DNA of 64,000 bases from Umbilicaria muhlenbergii (taxonomy: Eukaryota; Ascomycota; Lecanoromycetes; Umbilicariales; Umbilicariaceae). The DNA lies in assembly GCA_000611775.1 (NCBI GenBank), contig KK106981.1, positions 7,802,023-7,866,022 of the forward strand, in the 5' to 3' direction. Both the position numbers and the translations under genes were made by a program. Below, in pieces: positions 46,389 through 58,668 of the stretch. Below the pieces are notes generated by a model. The model made no database searches. It was given only the letters and a program-made list of their open reading frames with translations, and was not told the origin of the DNA. The first letter of the stretch is position 1, and each line of letters begins with the position of its first letter.

Positions 46389-47012
46389 GGCGGGGGGCGC
46401 GCAGATGGTGGGTGAGGTGATGGTGGAGAGCGTGGGCTTGAGGGGAAGTTAACTATGATTCTTTTGTGCTTGGTCAGAAGCGCGCGTTATACTCACCCCT
46501 GCATGCATCAAGTGGTTTGCTGCGGTTGAGCGCTTAGAGTTGGATTACTCCTAATAATCTATATTTGCACAGATGTAATGAGTCCAGCTGTGAGTTTGTG
46601 AGGCACAAGAGCAGCGTGACGAGAGTGTTCCGTAATATGCAGAATATGGAGAGTCTTTACCGCGCTCGTGCCTCAGGGTGACAAAAGGCTTATGCGAACA
46701 TTAGAACAGGGTCGATGAGATTTGCGGGGAATTCCTCATCGTTGGCTCGGACAATGCTAAATTTCCGTCTCTCAATGTAGCTATGGCGTATTTCGTGACG
46801 CGCAAAAGGCTTGAACTAGTGGTAAAGTAGAGGTGCATCGAGACTCTGAGAGCGTGTACAGCTTATAGGTAAGGTGTCGTCAGCTGAGCAATACTACACA
46901 ACGGTCACACGCCGACCTGCTCCTGGTAAACTCACCAACAGCCAGACCTGTTGTACTTTAGGTGCTTTGCCAGCCTCGGGGCTATTGCAACTGGGAAGTC
47001 GACTTGAGCAAG
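46389..47012. other. Convergent intergenic region, no gene recognised
   Basis: About 620 bp between the stops of the b561 gene and RAD9; no supported frame. Confidence 0.5.
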
Positions 47013-48711
47013 TCAGTCATCGAATATGCCACGAATCTATCTGCAGTTAGGATCTTTCTTGAGTGCCAAGGTCAGTAAATTATTTACCTGTGAGATCCGT
47101 TGCGTGGGCGCAATCCTCTTATCGTAGTCATCGGCCGCGGATTCATAAGGCCGTAGTCGCGAAGGAACGTGGTCACCAAGCGTGTTGCGTGAGCCTGTCG
47201 CCATGGCAGCCTATACGAGCATATCAATACCATAGATCTTTCGCTGCAAGCAAGGCCAACACTAACATGGTCAGCACTTGCATCCCAACCCAGCGTGTCC
47301 TCCTCGTCCTCCTCGTAGTTCTTCTCATCCCATCGTCGATCGTCATCTTCGCCAGCCGGGAGAAATAAGCTCTCTGGATCCAAGCTTGCCTGCGGTGGCG
47401 GCGGAGATGGCCTACGCGGTCGCTGACTTGCAGATTCTCGAGCGAAGCTGCGAGAGGCTGGCTCAATTGGCGGGGCCATGGCTTCAGCCACTGGACGGGG
47501 CCGGGCTGGGGCTGAAGGTTGCACCGATGCTGGCCTTTCAGCTGGCCTCGTGGAGATTTCGCGAGTCGCAGCAGGCGCAGGAGTAACAGAGCCACCGCGA
47601 TAGTCGCCGATGGTCATGAGGGTGAACTCGCATTGCATTCCTTTCTCTTTGTAGGCGAGCTGCAGGGGGCGGGTTGGATGGGAGTAAGACGCTGTGATGC
47701 TTGCGTTGAGGGTATCGGCATGCGTAACGATAGCTTTGAAGTCTTTGACGCTGATGCCAATGTGGAGCCGATCTTCGACGGTGAACTCATCGAAATCTAG
47801 GGTATCTAAAGCCACAGATGTTTGCAGGGGTTGCTTCAGTATCTCTGTGTAGCGTTAACCATGAGCAAGTCTGTCACAATACTTGTTTCAAACCTTTCCC
47901 ATCCACAATCTTTTCTGTATAGCTCGTAAAGATCGCCTTTCCATTTTCGGAATATATGTCTAGCTGCTCAGTCTTGGGTCCGAAGTGCTCGCCAAAAGAC
48001 CGGAGGACGCTCGCGCTGATGCTCCACCGATTCCTTGCAGCACTTCTATCGAACAATGCATGCATGATTTCCATTGACTCATAGGTGAGCTTATAAGTTT
48101 TGATTACCCCTAAAGGCACGAACGTGTGAATGCCACATAAACTAAACGTGTGCGAGTAAACATACCATGTCTACAAACCATCTTGACAATCAGGCGACAT
48201 TCAGTCTTGTCTGGTTGATCTTGGATAGTCACTTCGCAGCGCTCAATCGAAGTGTCCCTCTCTCGTACATCGATCAATCGCCCCTTGAAGACTGAAAGTA
48301 GTGCCTGACCTCAGGTGTTGGTTCAGAGGCAGAAAGAAAACAGATAAAGAACAGATGATGTACTGGAGATGGTCTACCTTGTTATATATCTGGCAGGTAA
48401 ATCGGCCTTCGCCATCACTACTGGAGCGCTGGTCCCTGGATATGTTGGGAGAGAAGTTGTATTTCTCAAAGAAGACATTGCTTTCAAGACCAAACGATGC
48501 ATATGCTGACTTTGAAGAATTCAACGCAGTCAAGATGAGCTATTAGAAGTTTACATTAATGCACAATCCAGGAACAGAAGCGCCTCAAATCACCCACTTT
48601 GTTGCGGTGTGCCTCGAGAGAGACAGTCTCACTGAACTTAGCCAGGCAAAGGATGGCATCGTGCATGCGGACAACACCTTCTGGTGAGAGAGTGAAGCTC
48701 AATACAGGCAT
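47013..48711 (-). CDS. RAD9: DNA damage checkpoint clamp subunit Rad9
   Basis: Subunit of the 9-1-1 (Rad9-Hus1-Rad1) PCNA-like clamp that activates ATR-type kinases at damaged DNA. Seven exons: 48598-48711, 48378-48539, 48166-48304, 47894-48109, 47267-47844, 47088-47210 and 47013-47036. They join in phase to 451 residues. The clamp half shows VLSFTLSPEGVVRMHDAILCLAKF, LILTALNSSKSAYASF, FTCQIYNKALLSVFKG, KTECRLIVKMVCRHGVIKTYKLTYE and GMQCEFTLMTIGDYRG. The C-terminal tail is disordered, Pro/Ala/Arg-rich and acidic (DDRRWDEKNYEEDEEDTLGWD), the part phosphorylated and bound by TopBP1-type proteins in the family. The last exon of 24 nt gives IRGIFDD. Confidence 0.93.
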
Positions 48712-48984
48712 GATGTTTTGAATAGGTAGAATTCATGTTAGGGCTGGGTTTGGGAGATGTTTCGCCCTCGGCTTCAATCAAATCGCGAACGCGTGCGTTG
48801 CGGATTCGAACTATGACGTCACCACGCGTCTGCAGGTGCTCGCCACCTGCATGCAGCGACTTGACAGGCTGACCGCCTTGTGGAGGGTAAGGGTTCTGTA
48901 GAAGGATCACCAACTGTATTATTATACAGATGTCCCCAGAACAAACGTCAAAGACGAGCGACTTGGTCAACAAAGCTGTACAAG
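48712..48984. promoter_or_regulatory. Divergent promoter RAD9 / F-box-LRR gene
   Basis: 273 bp between start codons. The left part is a smooth frame on the minus strand but has no continuation into RAD9. No damage-response element recognised with confidence. Confidence 0.45.
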
Positions 48985-51002
48985 ATGGCTGCTTCACTAC
49001 CGGATGATATCCTGCATCTTATATGCGTCCAACTATGGCATCAACGCGACTTCGACACCCTTTACAGCTGCGCGCAAGCGGGCAAACAGCTTGCCACACC
49101 AGCACTGGCTAATCTCTACCGGTGGGCAACGACGAGTCATCCTTTGGCGCTATAGAGGCTGATAACCCTAGCATGCACGAGGTAGCTCCCGTGACTAACG
49201 GTGGGAGTGACGAGGTGGAATTGTCCAGGCAGGGCAGGCCTGGCGACCAGGACTTTGAACGAATTGTATCCAAGTGGGCGCTGCTGTGGAAGTCGATCAT
49301 TCTATCAAGTATGGACATGACGTTGTATCCCTACTGCCGTTACATACGAGCCTTGAATCTCCGGGATCTGAAAGAATTGTTGGAGGACTTCAAGTTCAAA
49401 ACCGCAGTTAGCAAGTACATACTACTTACCAGTGTCAAAACGTTGTCAATGCCTGACCAAAAGTAGGACCTTTTTTAGAGGCGCCCTCGCTCAGTTCAAC
49501 GTCGAGATGGACACACCAGTGAAGCTCAGTAGCAAGGCCAAAGGGCCCCGCAGATTGAATGCTGTTGCAGCTTTAAATGCAATAGGAGAAGGTAATTTCA
49601 AGACTCAAGAGACTGTGGTATGGTAATTGACTGTTTGAGCAGCCGTTACGGAGCAGACACCACTGCTAGAAGAGCTATCGGGCGAGAGTATGTATGCCAA
49701 AGTGTATTCGGCTATAGGGCAAGAGACTGAAAGGCGTTCTCTACAGTCCTAGCGAGTGCACTGTCACGATGGATACCCAGACTTCCCAGACTGCAGACCA
49801 TGACACTTTGGCGTGGTGCAGCGTTAGCAGACGGCGCCGGAGGTCTGATACATACCTACTGCCAATCCTTTAAAGGCCTGTCATTCTATGAGTGGTAAGA
49901 GCCCCTCATAACAGTTGACAAAGCAATCACTAAGTGCGCCAGGTCTGGGTCCGATGCCGATCATCAATTCGCAACGTTCCTCAATGACCTACGGCCTCAG
50001 TCCCTTGAGACTTTCGAGGTCATCAGCTATTCAGATATCGGAGCCGAGAGTTTTCTCGCACTCAATTGCCACCGCGAGTCCCTGACGGAGCTAAAGATCA
50101 ACAACATCAAGGCAGAGGCAATGTCGGCATTGTCGATGCTCAGCGGCTGCACATCCCTGACTACGCTGGTGCTTACCGAAGCCACTGGCACAACTGATCT
50201 TGAGAAGACACAGCATGATGTATTTTTGGAAGTCATTGCTTGGTTACGAGAATGTAAGAGTTTGGAGAGTGTCACATTTGGGAAATTCATAAGCGCACCG
50301 GCGATAATGACGCCTTTGCTCTTGGAACACGACATCCACCTCACTAAGCTGGAGGTGGAAGGATACTCTATGAAAGATAGTCGAGACTTCCATCAAGCAC
50401 TAGCTCACCAAGAGTCCTTGGAACGTGTTTGGCTCAAGGGAGACGGTGAAGAGGTTGTGCGCGATGACTTGGATGTCCTGGTCGAGGCATTGAGCAAGCT
50501 TCACCATCTCAAAGACTTGCGGCTGAGGGACGTGTCGGACTACTTCAGAGACGAGCACATTCGCCAACTAGTACGGAGCCTGCCCGAGCTTGAAGAATTT
50601 TTCACAAGCGGTTACGGAATTACAGACGCTATCTGGGACGATGTAGCCTCGCTCAAATTCTTGCGGAAACTGGACCTCAACGCCATGACTAGTTTCACAT
50701 TAGACGGTATACTCGAATTTATATCTAAGCTCGGACCTGGAAATAGGGGCTTGCTTCTCGCCGTGATGATGGCCGACGCGGATAGCAATCTCACGGACGA
50801 GGAACAGACGCTAATTCGAGAAAGCCTGGCCGCCAAAGTGGAAGGACGGTTCGAATTCACACTGATGAGAGGTAACAGCTATAGCCTCCACAGAAGGTAC
50901 GACGACGCATACACTGACGCGAGAGTCAGATCCGGAAATGTCAGAATTCGAAGGCGAGTCCGATTAGGTCATTCAGCATTTGAGCGGATCAGGATCTTTT
51001 GA
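48985..51002 (+). CDS. F-box / leucine-rich-repeat-like protein
   Basis: Probable SCF ubiquitin-ligase adaptor. Six exons, 48985-49121, 49172-49414, 49467-49591, 49643-49687, 49747-49894 and 49943-51002, join in phase to 585 residues. MAASLPDDILHLICVQLWHQRDFDTLYSCAQAGKQL is the F-box. WSGSDADHQFATFLNDLRPQSLETFEVISYSDIGAESFLAL and repeated patterns such as LTTLVLTEAT, LTKLEVEG, LKDLRLRDVSD and LRKLDLNAM form leucine-rich repeats. The region HSAFERIRIF ends the protein. This general architecture is frequent in plant-associated ascomycetes. Substrate unknown. Shares its promoter region with RAD9. Confidence 0.88.
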
Positions 51003-51255
51003 TGTGCAGGAGTATCAAGGAATGTTGCGAGGAGTACCGGCGACCATGTTAAAAGATGTTAAAAAGCACGTTGTTGGGCTCAATGTCTTGTCACAAATCA
51101 CAGACTCGTTTTCATCTTATGACGTCTGCCTTGAGCTTGTTGGGCGCTACGCCAATCGTTTCTCTCCGCTAGCGCCACTTTATTTGCACCTCCGCTTCTC
51201 TCTAGCTAAGACCCTCGAACCGTTGATCGTTTGTTATAACTGTTATAAAAAACAA

Positions 51256-53500
51256 ATGGATCGGCGGCGAGTCTTGGTCATCGCCGGCTCGGACAGCTCC
51301 GGCGGCGCGTGAGTCCTTGTTGGTGAATACAAATTGTTTTTCGTACTGATTTCTGCTATCAGCGGGCTTGAAGCGGATCAAAAGGTCATCGCCGCTCATG
51401 GGTGCTATGCTATGACGGCAACTACAGCTTTGACTGCACAGAACACTCAAGGCGTTATTGGCATTCATCATACGCCTCCGCAATTTGTGAAGAAGCAGAT
51501 AGATGCTTGTATCGACGATATCGGTATAGATGTAGTCAAAACGGGTGCGATTGATATGCAACATTCCAGCTACCCTCTACCTACCTATGGCACTGTCTGA
51601 TTCAATCAAGGGATGCTGGCTTCGGCGGAAACTGTGGATGTTGTAGCAGGTGCTCTCCGAAGACATGGATCCCCATTGTCCGTGATTGACCCAGTACAGT
51701 GCCTATGCATTCCCCATTATTCTACCACATCTAATATATCCAGGTTATGGTGTCTACGACCGGAGCACAGCTACTGTCAGAGGACGCAGTGCGTAATCTA
51801 CGTGAAGGGATACTTCCACTTGCTACTGTCTTGACGCCAAACGTTCCCGAGGCAAAGCTTCTGCTGCGAGATGCCGGACACGATATTTCAGACCCTCAAA
51901 CCTTTGAAGATGTTGTTGACATTGCAAAAGCCGTTCACCGCCTGGGGCCCAAGTATGTGCTGCTGAAGGGAGGGCATCTACCTTTGACCAAGGACCGCAA
52001 GATCTCAAGCCGCGACGCTGATAGGCATACCGTTGTTGATATACTGTACGATGGAACCACAACTACCTTGATCGAATCAGACTATGTAGACTCGAAAAAT
52101 ACGCATGGCACAGGATGTTCCCTCGCTTGTAAGCCCCTTAGGCTGATCTGCCCTCAAGGGTGGCAATCGCTAAATATTGCCTATAGCTGCAATTGCCTCC
52201 AACCTCGCTCTCGGCCAAGACGTCACTCAAGCAGTGCGAAGCGCTTGTCGATACGTAGAGGCCGGGATCAAAACCAGTGTAGCACTAGGCAAGGGAAATG
52301 GGCCCATCAACCACTTCCATTCGACATACACCCTACCCTTCGCACCGTCCGTTACAACCCACCTATTAGTGTAAATTGCCACCTCACAAACTGACCGCAC
52401 TGCAGTGGCGGCTTCCTCGAATACCTCCTGAACCGAAACGACGTCAAAGATGCATGGCGCGCGCACACCGAGCACGAATTCGTCCAAAGAATAGCAGACG
52501 GAACCCTACCCGTCGAGAAATTCAAATACTACCTCATCCAGGATTACTTATTTCTTGTCCCCCCCCCTTATCCCCTTCCAGCAAGCCCATCTTATAACAA
52601 ACCCAGCTAACAAGCCTCACAGGTGCAATTCGCCCGCGCCAAAGCTCTAGCCGCCTATAAAACAAATTTCATCGATGACATCGCAGCAGTATAACCTTCC
52701 CCCCCCTCCTCCTGAACGCATCCAACTAAACAGGTTGTTCCATGCACCAGGCATCCCACGACATCCTGCATATCCAGCGGGAAATGTCCCTGCACCTAGC
52801 CTACTGCGAGGAATTCGGGCTTTCGAAATCAGACATCGAGGCCTGCGAAGAACACCAAGGTCCGCACCCCGACATAACCACACCCCAACAGTTCCCCAGA
52901 GCAAGCCCCATCCCCATCCCATCCCAACCCGTATGCTCATGCCCATGCCCATTCCCACCATCCCTACTATTCCTCACTCTATTTCTAACCCCCCACCCCC
53001 TTCCCCAGCCTGTACAGCATACACCCGCTACGTCCTCGACATTGGCCATTCCTCCGACTGGTTCGCGCTCCAGATCGCCTTCGCGCCCTGCCTCGTCGGC
53101 TACGGCATGATCGCCGCCCGCCTTGCCAACGACCCCAAGACGGTGCGAGAGGGGAACAGGTATTGGAAGTGGATTGAGAATTATGTGGCTGATGATTATA
53201 CGGGGGCGGTGGGGGTGGGGAGAGGTTTGTGGGATCCTGTTCCGTGGGGTTGATACGCTATTGTGGGGGTGATGGGGGTTATCGGTTTGGGGGTTTGAGG
53301 GTTGGGCTGACGAAATGTGGGATGTAGATGTGTTAGAGAGGCACGCGGTATTGCAGTCGCCGAGTCGGATTGAGGAGTTGGTGGGGGTTTTCGTGCATGC
53401 GACCAAGGTCTGTTGACTCGATTGTGGTGGTTCTTGCCTGGGGGGAGTGCTAATGGTTTTGTAGATGGAGACGGGGTTTTGGGATATGGGGTATGGATAA
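51256..53500 (+). CDS. THI20: Bifunctional HMP/HMP-phosphate kinase and TenA-type thiaminase II
   Basis: Thiamine biosynthesis and salvage: an N-terminal ThiD-like kinase phosphorylates hydroxymethylpyrimidine twice, and a C-terminal TenA domain hydrolyses aminopyrimidine precursors. Eleven exons: 51256-51308, 51363-51544, 51611-51693, 51744-52128, 52187-52346, 52406-52556, 52623-52688, 52751-52859, 53009-53224, 53328-53407 and 53465-53500. They join in phase to 506 residues. Kinase motifs: VLVIAGSDSSGGAGLEADQK, AMTATTALTAQNTQGV, VIDPVMVSTTGAQLLSEDAV, TPNVPEAKLLL, DSKNTHGTGCSLASAIA (anion hole and catalytic Asp region). TenA motifs: FVQRIADGTLPVEKFKYYLIQDY, HLAYCEEFGL, CTAYTRYVLDIG, and the C-terminal MNETxFWxM-like METGFWDMG. 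No TPP riboswitch core seen upstream. Confidence 0.93.
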
Positions 53501-53575
53501 TGGCTATGGGTGAGGCTGTTGAGGTTGGGTGGCATTGGGATTTGGCAGGAAGAGGTGCACGGAAGTGGGTTCTTG

Positions 53576-53710
53576 AAGTATTCAGAGTATTCAGATTGTT
53601 CTAAAAGTTCCCAGAGTGCTCAGATTGCACAGAGTTCTTAGAATTCTCAGAATTCTTAGAGTACTTAGTTTTCTTGAGCGCTTAAAACACTTAGGGTTCT
53701 TAGAACTCAT
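53576..53710. repeat. Degenerate short tandem repeats around TTCTTAGAG
   Basis: About 135 bp of imperfect 9-10 bp units such as ATTCTTAGA, GTACTTAG, ATTCTCAGA and GTTCTTAGA, between the convergent THI20 and eIF3l genes. No gene and no element ends seen. Confidence 0.65.
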
Positions 53711-53909
53711 GAACTTCAAAACTGGATCATCGCCAGCGAGTCTGCTCAAGAGGTCTATATTGCGAGGATCATAGCCATGCAATCAAACAGCCCCAATGAA
53801 CCATATCTTACTTTTCTGTTCTTCCCCGCGCATGTGAAGAAGATGCCACGAAGACAAACCTTGCGCCTACTCAACCACAGAAGCACGTTCCCTCCATCTA
53901 TCCACTCAT

Positions 53910-55402
53910 CTAGTAGGTCCTGGCCAAATTCCTCAGATACCAATCCACCAGCCTCCTTCCCACCTTAGCCTCGCTGATGTGGATCAGATCCCCCTGCATG
54001 GCATAGTCCAAATCATTGCTGTTGACTACATCCCCATCTAACAAGCCGCCCTCACTCCACCGCACCTGCCTACTTCGCTGCTTATTGACCAGTAACCAGC
54101 CCCTCAATTTCTCCGGCTCAACTTCCAAGAAGCCAGCGAGTTTCTTGAGGTCCATGGTCGTATAGAGCTTGAGATATGACTTCACAGTGGGCGACCACAT
54201 GTTATTTTTCACTTCTTCCATGAAGATCGCTAGATGGTGCTCTACGGGGTCAACGTTGATTTCTGGGTTATCGAAATCGGGAGGTGTGGGCGAGATGAAC
54301 TTGGGGCAGGCGCTGCGGAAAAGTTCCTCGAACAGCGGCAGAGCTTCTGGGCCGCCCCTTTGTAGCCTTGTGAGCTGGTCACCGTACTTTTCTCGCAGAG
54401 CGGTGTGAATGGTGTCGTCGAGTTTGGTAGGGTTGAAGGCGACGCAGATGGCGATGAGCGCGTACATCTGGTCGTTCTTCTTCGTGATGCTGTCGTATTG
54501 GGCGTTTTTCTGAAAGTTCTTGGTCCGTGACACGTAGACGAGAATGTGGCCGAACATGCGGATGGCGTCGGCATACCGCCTCATCATCATGTAGCTGAAG
54601 CCGACGTAGTAGTAGGTGGTGAAGTGGGCGGCCATGACGCGGGCAAACATGGCTTTCTTGTTCAATTCAATGTCGTCGAGGGTTTTGAGAGCAAGGCTGA
54701 AGTCGCCAAGTAAGCAGTGGACACGTAGAAGACCGATGATAGAGAAGTATCCCAGCATGCGGTTCAGAGGGCGAGTGCCGTATTCGCCGGCGACAGACAT
54801 TGGATCTTCATTGCGTTTCATAACTGCGAGTTGTTCGTTGATTTGAGAGCGTTGAATGAGGGAGTAGAGGACGTTGAGGACAGAATAGCAGCCCCAAGTG
54901 TTTGGGTTGTCCCGGAGGAGTTGGGCTTCTTCGTCGGTAGGGCTGGTTCTGGCTACGCGGTTGCGGTACCGGCAGAAGGACTCGAACTGGTAGATGAATT
55001 CATCGATAACGTCCCAGGCCCAGTAGTACTTTTATAGAAATCAGTATCAACCGTTTTCTGGGCCAACAAAGGAGGAGAGCTCACCGAAGGCACTTCCAAA
55101 TCCACCGGTCCATCTGAGTTCAGGATGTAGTGGAAAAGACTGCAGTAGTTGTCGTAGCTTGCGAACTTTGTCTCCAACGTGGCCTGGTACTCTAAAGGCG
55201 TCGCTGCAGCTGCTAGTTGGGCTTGCATATCTTGCACTCCTCCACCGCCTGAAGTCACTTGGGCCAGGTCGCTCATTCCATCGTCAAACTGGACCTGCTC
55301 CTTGTAGTCGTTGACCAGCGCTTCTTCCTCCTGATCCGACTCATCTTCCATGATCTGCTGCGGATCAGCCGTTGAATAGGGCGCTCGTTGGTAGAGTGCC
55401 AT
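53910..55402 (-). CDS. eIF3l: Eukaryotic translation initiation factor 3 subunit L
   Basis: PCI-domain subunit of the eIF3 octamer core. Exons 55085-55402 and 53910-55028 (56-nt intron) give 478 residues. ETKFASYDNYCSLFHYILNSDGPVDLEVPSYYWAWDVIDEFIYQFESFCRYRN spans the splice junction. GTRPLNRMLGYFSIIGLLRVHCLLGDF, VGFSYMMMRRYADAIRMFGHIL and NDQMYALIAICVAF are family blocks, followed by the PCI/winged-helix region TTMDLKKLAGFLEVEP. eIF3l is absent from budding yeast, so its presence fits Pezizomycotina. Confidence 0.95.
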
Positions 55403-55685
55403 CTTCGCTGTTGTCCTGTCCTTGCTGGTGGGCCCTCGCCTTTGGTCGAAGACGAAGTTCTTGAGGGCTTTCGCTTCCCTCAGCCCTACAAGAGTAGTGT
55501 ATCTTAGCGCGATCCGATAAGCTAATGCGATTAAGTTGATCAAGTTGCTGGAGGAGAGCCTACTCTCATACATGACCCAGGTATTCAGTCGCAATGGCCG
55601 CTGCACCGCGATCGAACACTTTTCCGTACGAGATTTGTTAGCATGATGGTATTTACAGTGCACCTCCAGGGTCCTTCACGTCACA
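55403..55685. promoter_or_regulatory. Divergent promoter eIF3l / RWD gene
   Basis: 283 bp between start codons; no named element recognised. Confidence 0.5.
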
Positions 55686-56630
55686 ATGGCGGATGAACTA
55701 GCTGAGGAGGCCCAAGCAATTAACTCGATATCTGGGGAGAAAACACTGCAAAGTACAGAGGAGCCAGACATTTACATTTTCAGCATCCCTTCTCCTGAGG
55801 TACTACCAACCTTACGGATCTCATTTCCGCCCGCGTATCCGGAAGAGCAACCCAAAATCCTTGGAACACAAACCTCTGCTGGCGAAAAGGGTCAGGGCAC
55901 CAGAATCGTTCAACTGGCTAGAGATGTTCTTGCTCGAGTCTACATTCCGGGCACGGTCGTCCTTTTTGACCTCGCTGAGGAGCTGGGAAAGATTTTGTCG
56001 AAAGAGCATGAGCAGCAAGAGCATTCGGGCTCGGAAGTTGAAAGCAGTGAGGCCAATTTCCATCGTCACGGCGCAGACGGATCAGCTGAGCAGGCACAGA
56101 AACACGATGACGAGCAAGGTCTTGAGGAGGCCCTAAAAAGTGCAACAACAGCACCTGAACCATCCAGCGGCTATTTGCACCGAGCAGGGCAGAAGAAGCA
56201 GTCTGGCGATACCAATACCATGTATCACTGCATCTTATATTTCCACCACATTTACTCAAAGAACAAAATCAGACATCTACATGAGTTGTCACAAACATAT
56301 AATTTGACGGGTATAATGAAGACCACTCGACCCGGGTTTCTCTACGCGCAAACACTCCCTGGAATTGAAGAAGACTTTACGAATTCTGCCAAGGATTCCT
56401 TGGAGGCCTTTGTGAAAGAAGTCAAACAGATGAGGTGGCAGGAGGTGCACCTGAAGTCTCTTGGTCCATTGAAGGATGGGGAGAATGGACCCGGGAACAA
56501 GGCAAGCACAGGGCGGCAGGAGGATAAAAAGCGACCCGGTTTCGAGCAGGTAGAGAAGATGAGCGAGCTGGGGAGCTGGATGCATGAAAGGCAACTTGGC
56601 GACATACTCAAGGAGGGTGTTGGCAGATAG
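55686..56630 (+). CDS. RWD-domain protein (RWDD2-like)
   Basis: Single exon, 314 residues. N-terminal RWD domain: ELAEEAQAINSISGEKTLQ, then YIFSIPSPEVLPTLRISFPPAYPEEQPKIL with the YPxxxP motif. After an acidic linker comes a second domain, YHCILYFHHIYSKNKIRHLHELSQTYNLTGIMKTTRPGFLYAQ, matching the C-terminal domain (DUF1115 type) of RWDD2 proteins. The role of this family is poorly known; RWD folds mediate protein binding. Confidence 0.88.
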   Translation: MADELAEEAQAINSISGEKTLQSTEEPDIYIFSIPSPEVLPTLRISFPPAYPEEQPKILGTQTSAGEKGQGTRIVQLARDVLARVYIPGTVVLFDLAEELGKILSKEHEQQEHSGSEVESSEANFHRHGADGSAEQAQKHDDEQGLEEALKSATTAPEPSSGYLHRAGQKKQSGDTNTMYHCILYFHHIYSKNKIRHLHELSQTYNLTGIMKTTRPGFLYAQTLPGIEEDFTNSAKDSLEAFVKEVKQMRWQEVHLKSLGPLKDGENGPGNKASTGRQEDKKRPGFEQVEKMSELGSWMHERQLGDILKEGVGR

Positions 56631-57038
56631 ACAAGGGGCGGCTATCAAAAGTGTATCCCTTATAGTAATATTGAACCTAACCACTTGAACAAATACTTCG
56701 AGAGCCAGAGGCGCCTCCCGAGCTGGAAATAACGAAGCAATTCCAACCCAATCACTTGTGCTGGAGTAGAATACATATACGAGTAGACCTCCTCTGCACA
56801 GGAAGGCCGCCCGCGGACGGCTACTCCGTCTCCGGGCTAGAGGATGCCGGGTCGACGATAAACGATAAACGATAATATTGCCCAGAAAGGAAGCCGGAGA
56901 CAGAGACAACTGTAGATAAACTAAGCGAACAGTGGAGGCAAGAGCACAACTACTGTACGACGGTAGGAGAGTAGTACATCTCCTCAGCTCAACTCCTGAC
57001 GATGGGCTGACATCTTCCCTCCTGGAGGCCATACAACC
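56631..57038. other. Intergenic stretch, no gene recognised
   Basis: About 410 bp between two plus-strand genes; contains the direct repeat CGATAAACGATAAACGATAA near 56855. A long minus-strand frame across this region is a shadow of the RWD gene. Confidence 0.5.
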
Positions 57039-58134
57039 ATGGCTCCAGTCTACAAAATCGCTGTGATCCAGCTTCACCCGAAGGTCCCATCACCTCCATC
57101 TCCTCTCCCCCACTTCTGCCCTACCAAGATCACCCCTCACTAACCCCGCGCCAGCCGATGCAAATAGAAGCCAACTTCAGCAAAGCCGCCTCCTTCATCG
57201 CCCGCGCCGCATCCCAAGGCGCGCACCTCGCCGTCCTCCCCGAATACCACCTTACAAACTGGCTCCCCGAAGACCCCGGTTTCATCCCCCTCTGCGCGCA
57301 ATGGGAAACCTACCTGCGCAAATACCAAGCCCTGGCCAAAGAACACAACATCTGCATCGTGCCCGGCACAATCGTAGAATGGCACCAAGGCGCAGAGAAA
57401 GACGAGGATAAACTGATCAACGTCGCCTATTTCATCGACAACAACGGCGACATCCTAGGCAGTTACCAGAAGAAAAACCTTTGGTACTCCCCTCCTCCCT
57501 GCCCTGCCCTGCCCCATCCCCCTCCATCCCACTCCCCCGTTCCCTCCATTCTCCCCCAATCAATTAAACCCCAACCAGGCATCCCGAACGCCCCCACCTC
57601 ACCTCCTCCTCCCACACCCCGCACACCCCGATCCCCACCCCCCTCGGCCCCGTCGGCCTCCTCATCTGCTGGGACCTCGCCTTCCCCGAAGCCTTCCGCG
57701 CCCTCGTCCGCCTCGGCGCCAAAATAATCATCATCCCCACCTTCTGGACCCTGTCCGACTGCTCCCCCTACGGCCTATCCCTAAACCCGCGCGCGGAGGC
57801 GCTCTTCTTGGAAGCGACGCTGACGGCGCGGGCGTTTGAGAATACGTGCGCGTGCGTGTTTGCGAATGCCGGGGGGCCGGTGAAGGATGGGAAGGAGGGT
57901 GGGGGTCATTATGCGGGCATGAGTCGGGTGGTGTTGCCGTTTGTGGGGGCGTTGGGGGAGGAGACGAAGGAGAGGGCGGGGGAGGGGATGAGTGTGGTGG
58001 AGGTGGATATGGAGGTGTTGGAGGAGGCGGAGGCGCAGTATAAGGTACGGGAGGATCTGGGGAGGGAGGATTGGCATTATGGGTATCGGCATGGTGAGGA
58101 GGGAGGTGGGAAGGGGGTTAAGGGGAAGCTGTGA
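57039..58134 (+). CDS. Carbon-nitrogen hydrolase (nitrilase superfamily)
   Basis: Cleaves a non-peptide C-N bond (amidase or nitrilase type). Exons 57039-57083, 57155-57483 and 57579-58134 join in phase to 309 residues. MAPVYKIAVIQLHPKPMQIEANFSKA opens the fold. The catalytic triad is seen as Glu in LAVLPEYHL, Lys in YQKKNLWHPERPHL and Cys in LLICWDLAFPEAF. Introns are C-rich (71 and 95 nt). The C-terminal part is strongly Gly/Glu-biased. Close to fungal CN hydrolases of unassigned substrate. Confidence 0.9.
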
Positions 58135-58668
58135 GGGAGGGGGGGAGGGAGGGGAGACCACGATTGTTGAGCTGCACGAATAATCTACCAGGCGCGAGAT
58201 TGTCTAGCGGCAGCTCTCAGTTGGAAATCTCTTTGTTAACTCAGCCGACATATCATGTAGATTGGATGACTCAACCGATAAAACAAGTGGACAGCAGCAC
58301 CCGCTCAGGATATTCCAGTCAGAGGTGATCCTTGATGTCGCAATATTGAATAGCTCGCATTGCTTGAATGTATCTACCGAGCGACTTCGAGCGAACATGC
58401 GTAACAAGCAAACACGGTGGGGTATCTGTACAAAAGTCGCTCCAAACGGCGTGCAAGTTAGAACAAGGAACGACCTGCCCCTTGCGCCACCGACACCTTG
58501 AAGAAGTCGTAAAGTCATACTACTCCGGACTTCTTGAAGCGCTTCCAGCCTTCTGACCGTACCCGTAACGCACAAAAGGAGAAAGATGGGAAGTGGCAAA
58601 TCGTCAAGGCGTGTAAATCGACAGACAGCCGTAACGCCGAACTGCAGTGGATGAACAAGCCAACATTT
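58135..58668. other. Convergent intergenic region, no gene recognised
   Basis: About 530 bp between the stops of the hydrolase and the RRM gene; short frames only. Confidence 0.5.

Noticed and set aside
51003-51255. TPP riboswitch upstream of THI20
   Set aside because: No CTGAGA core with the partner element is visible in the leader.
56289-57077. Long minus-strand frame of 262 codons
   Set aside because: Antisense shadow of the RWD gene, whose plus-strand product has clear domains; the minus frame has none.
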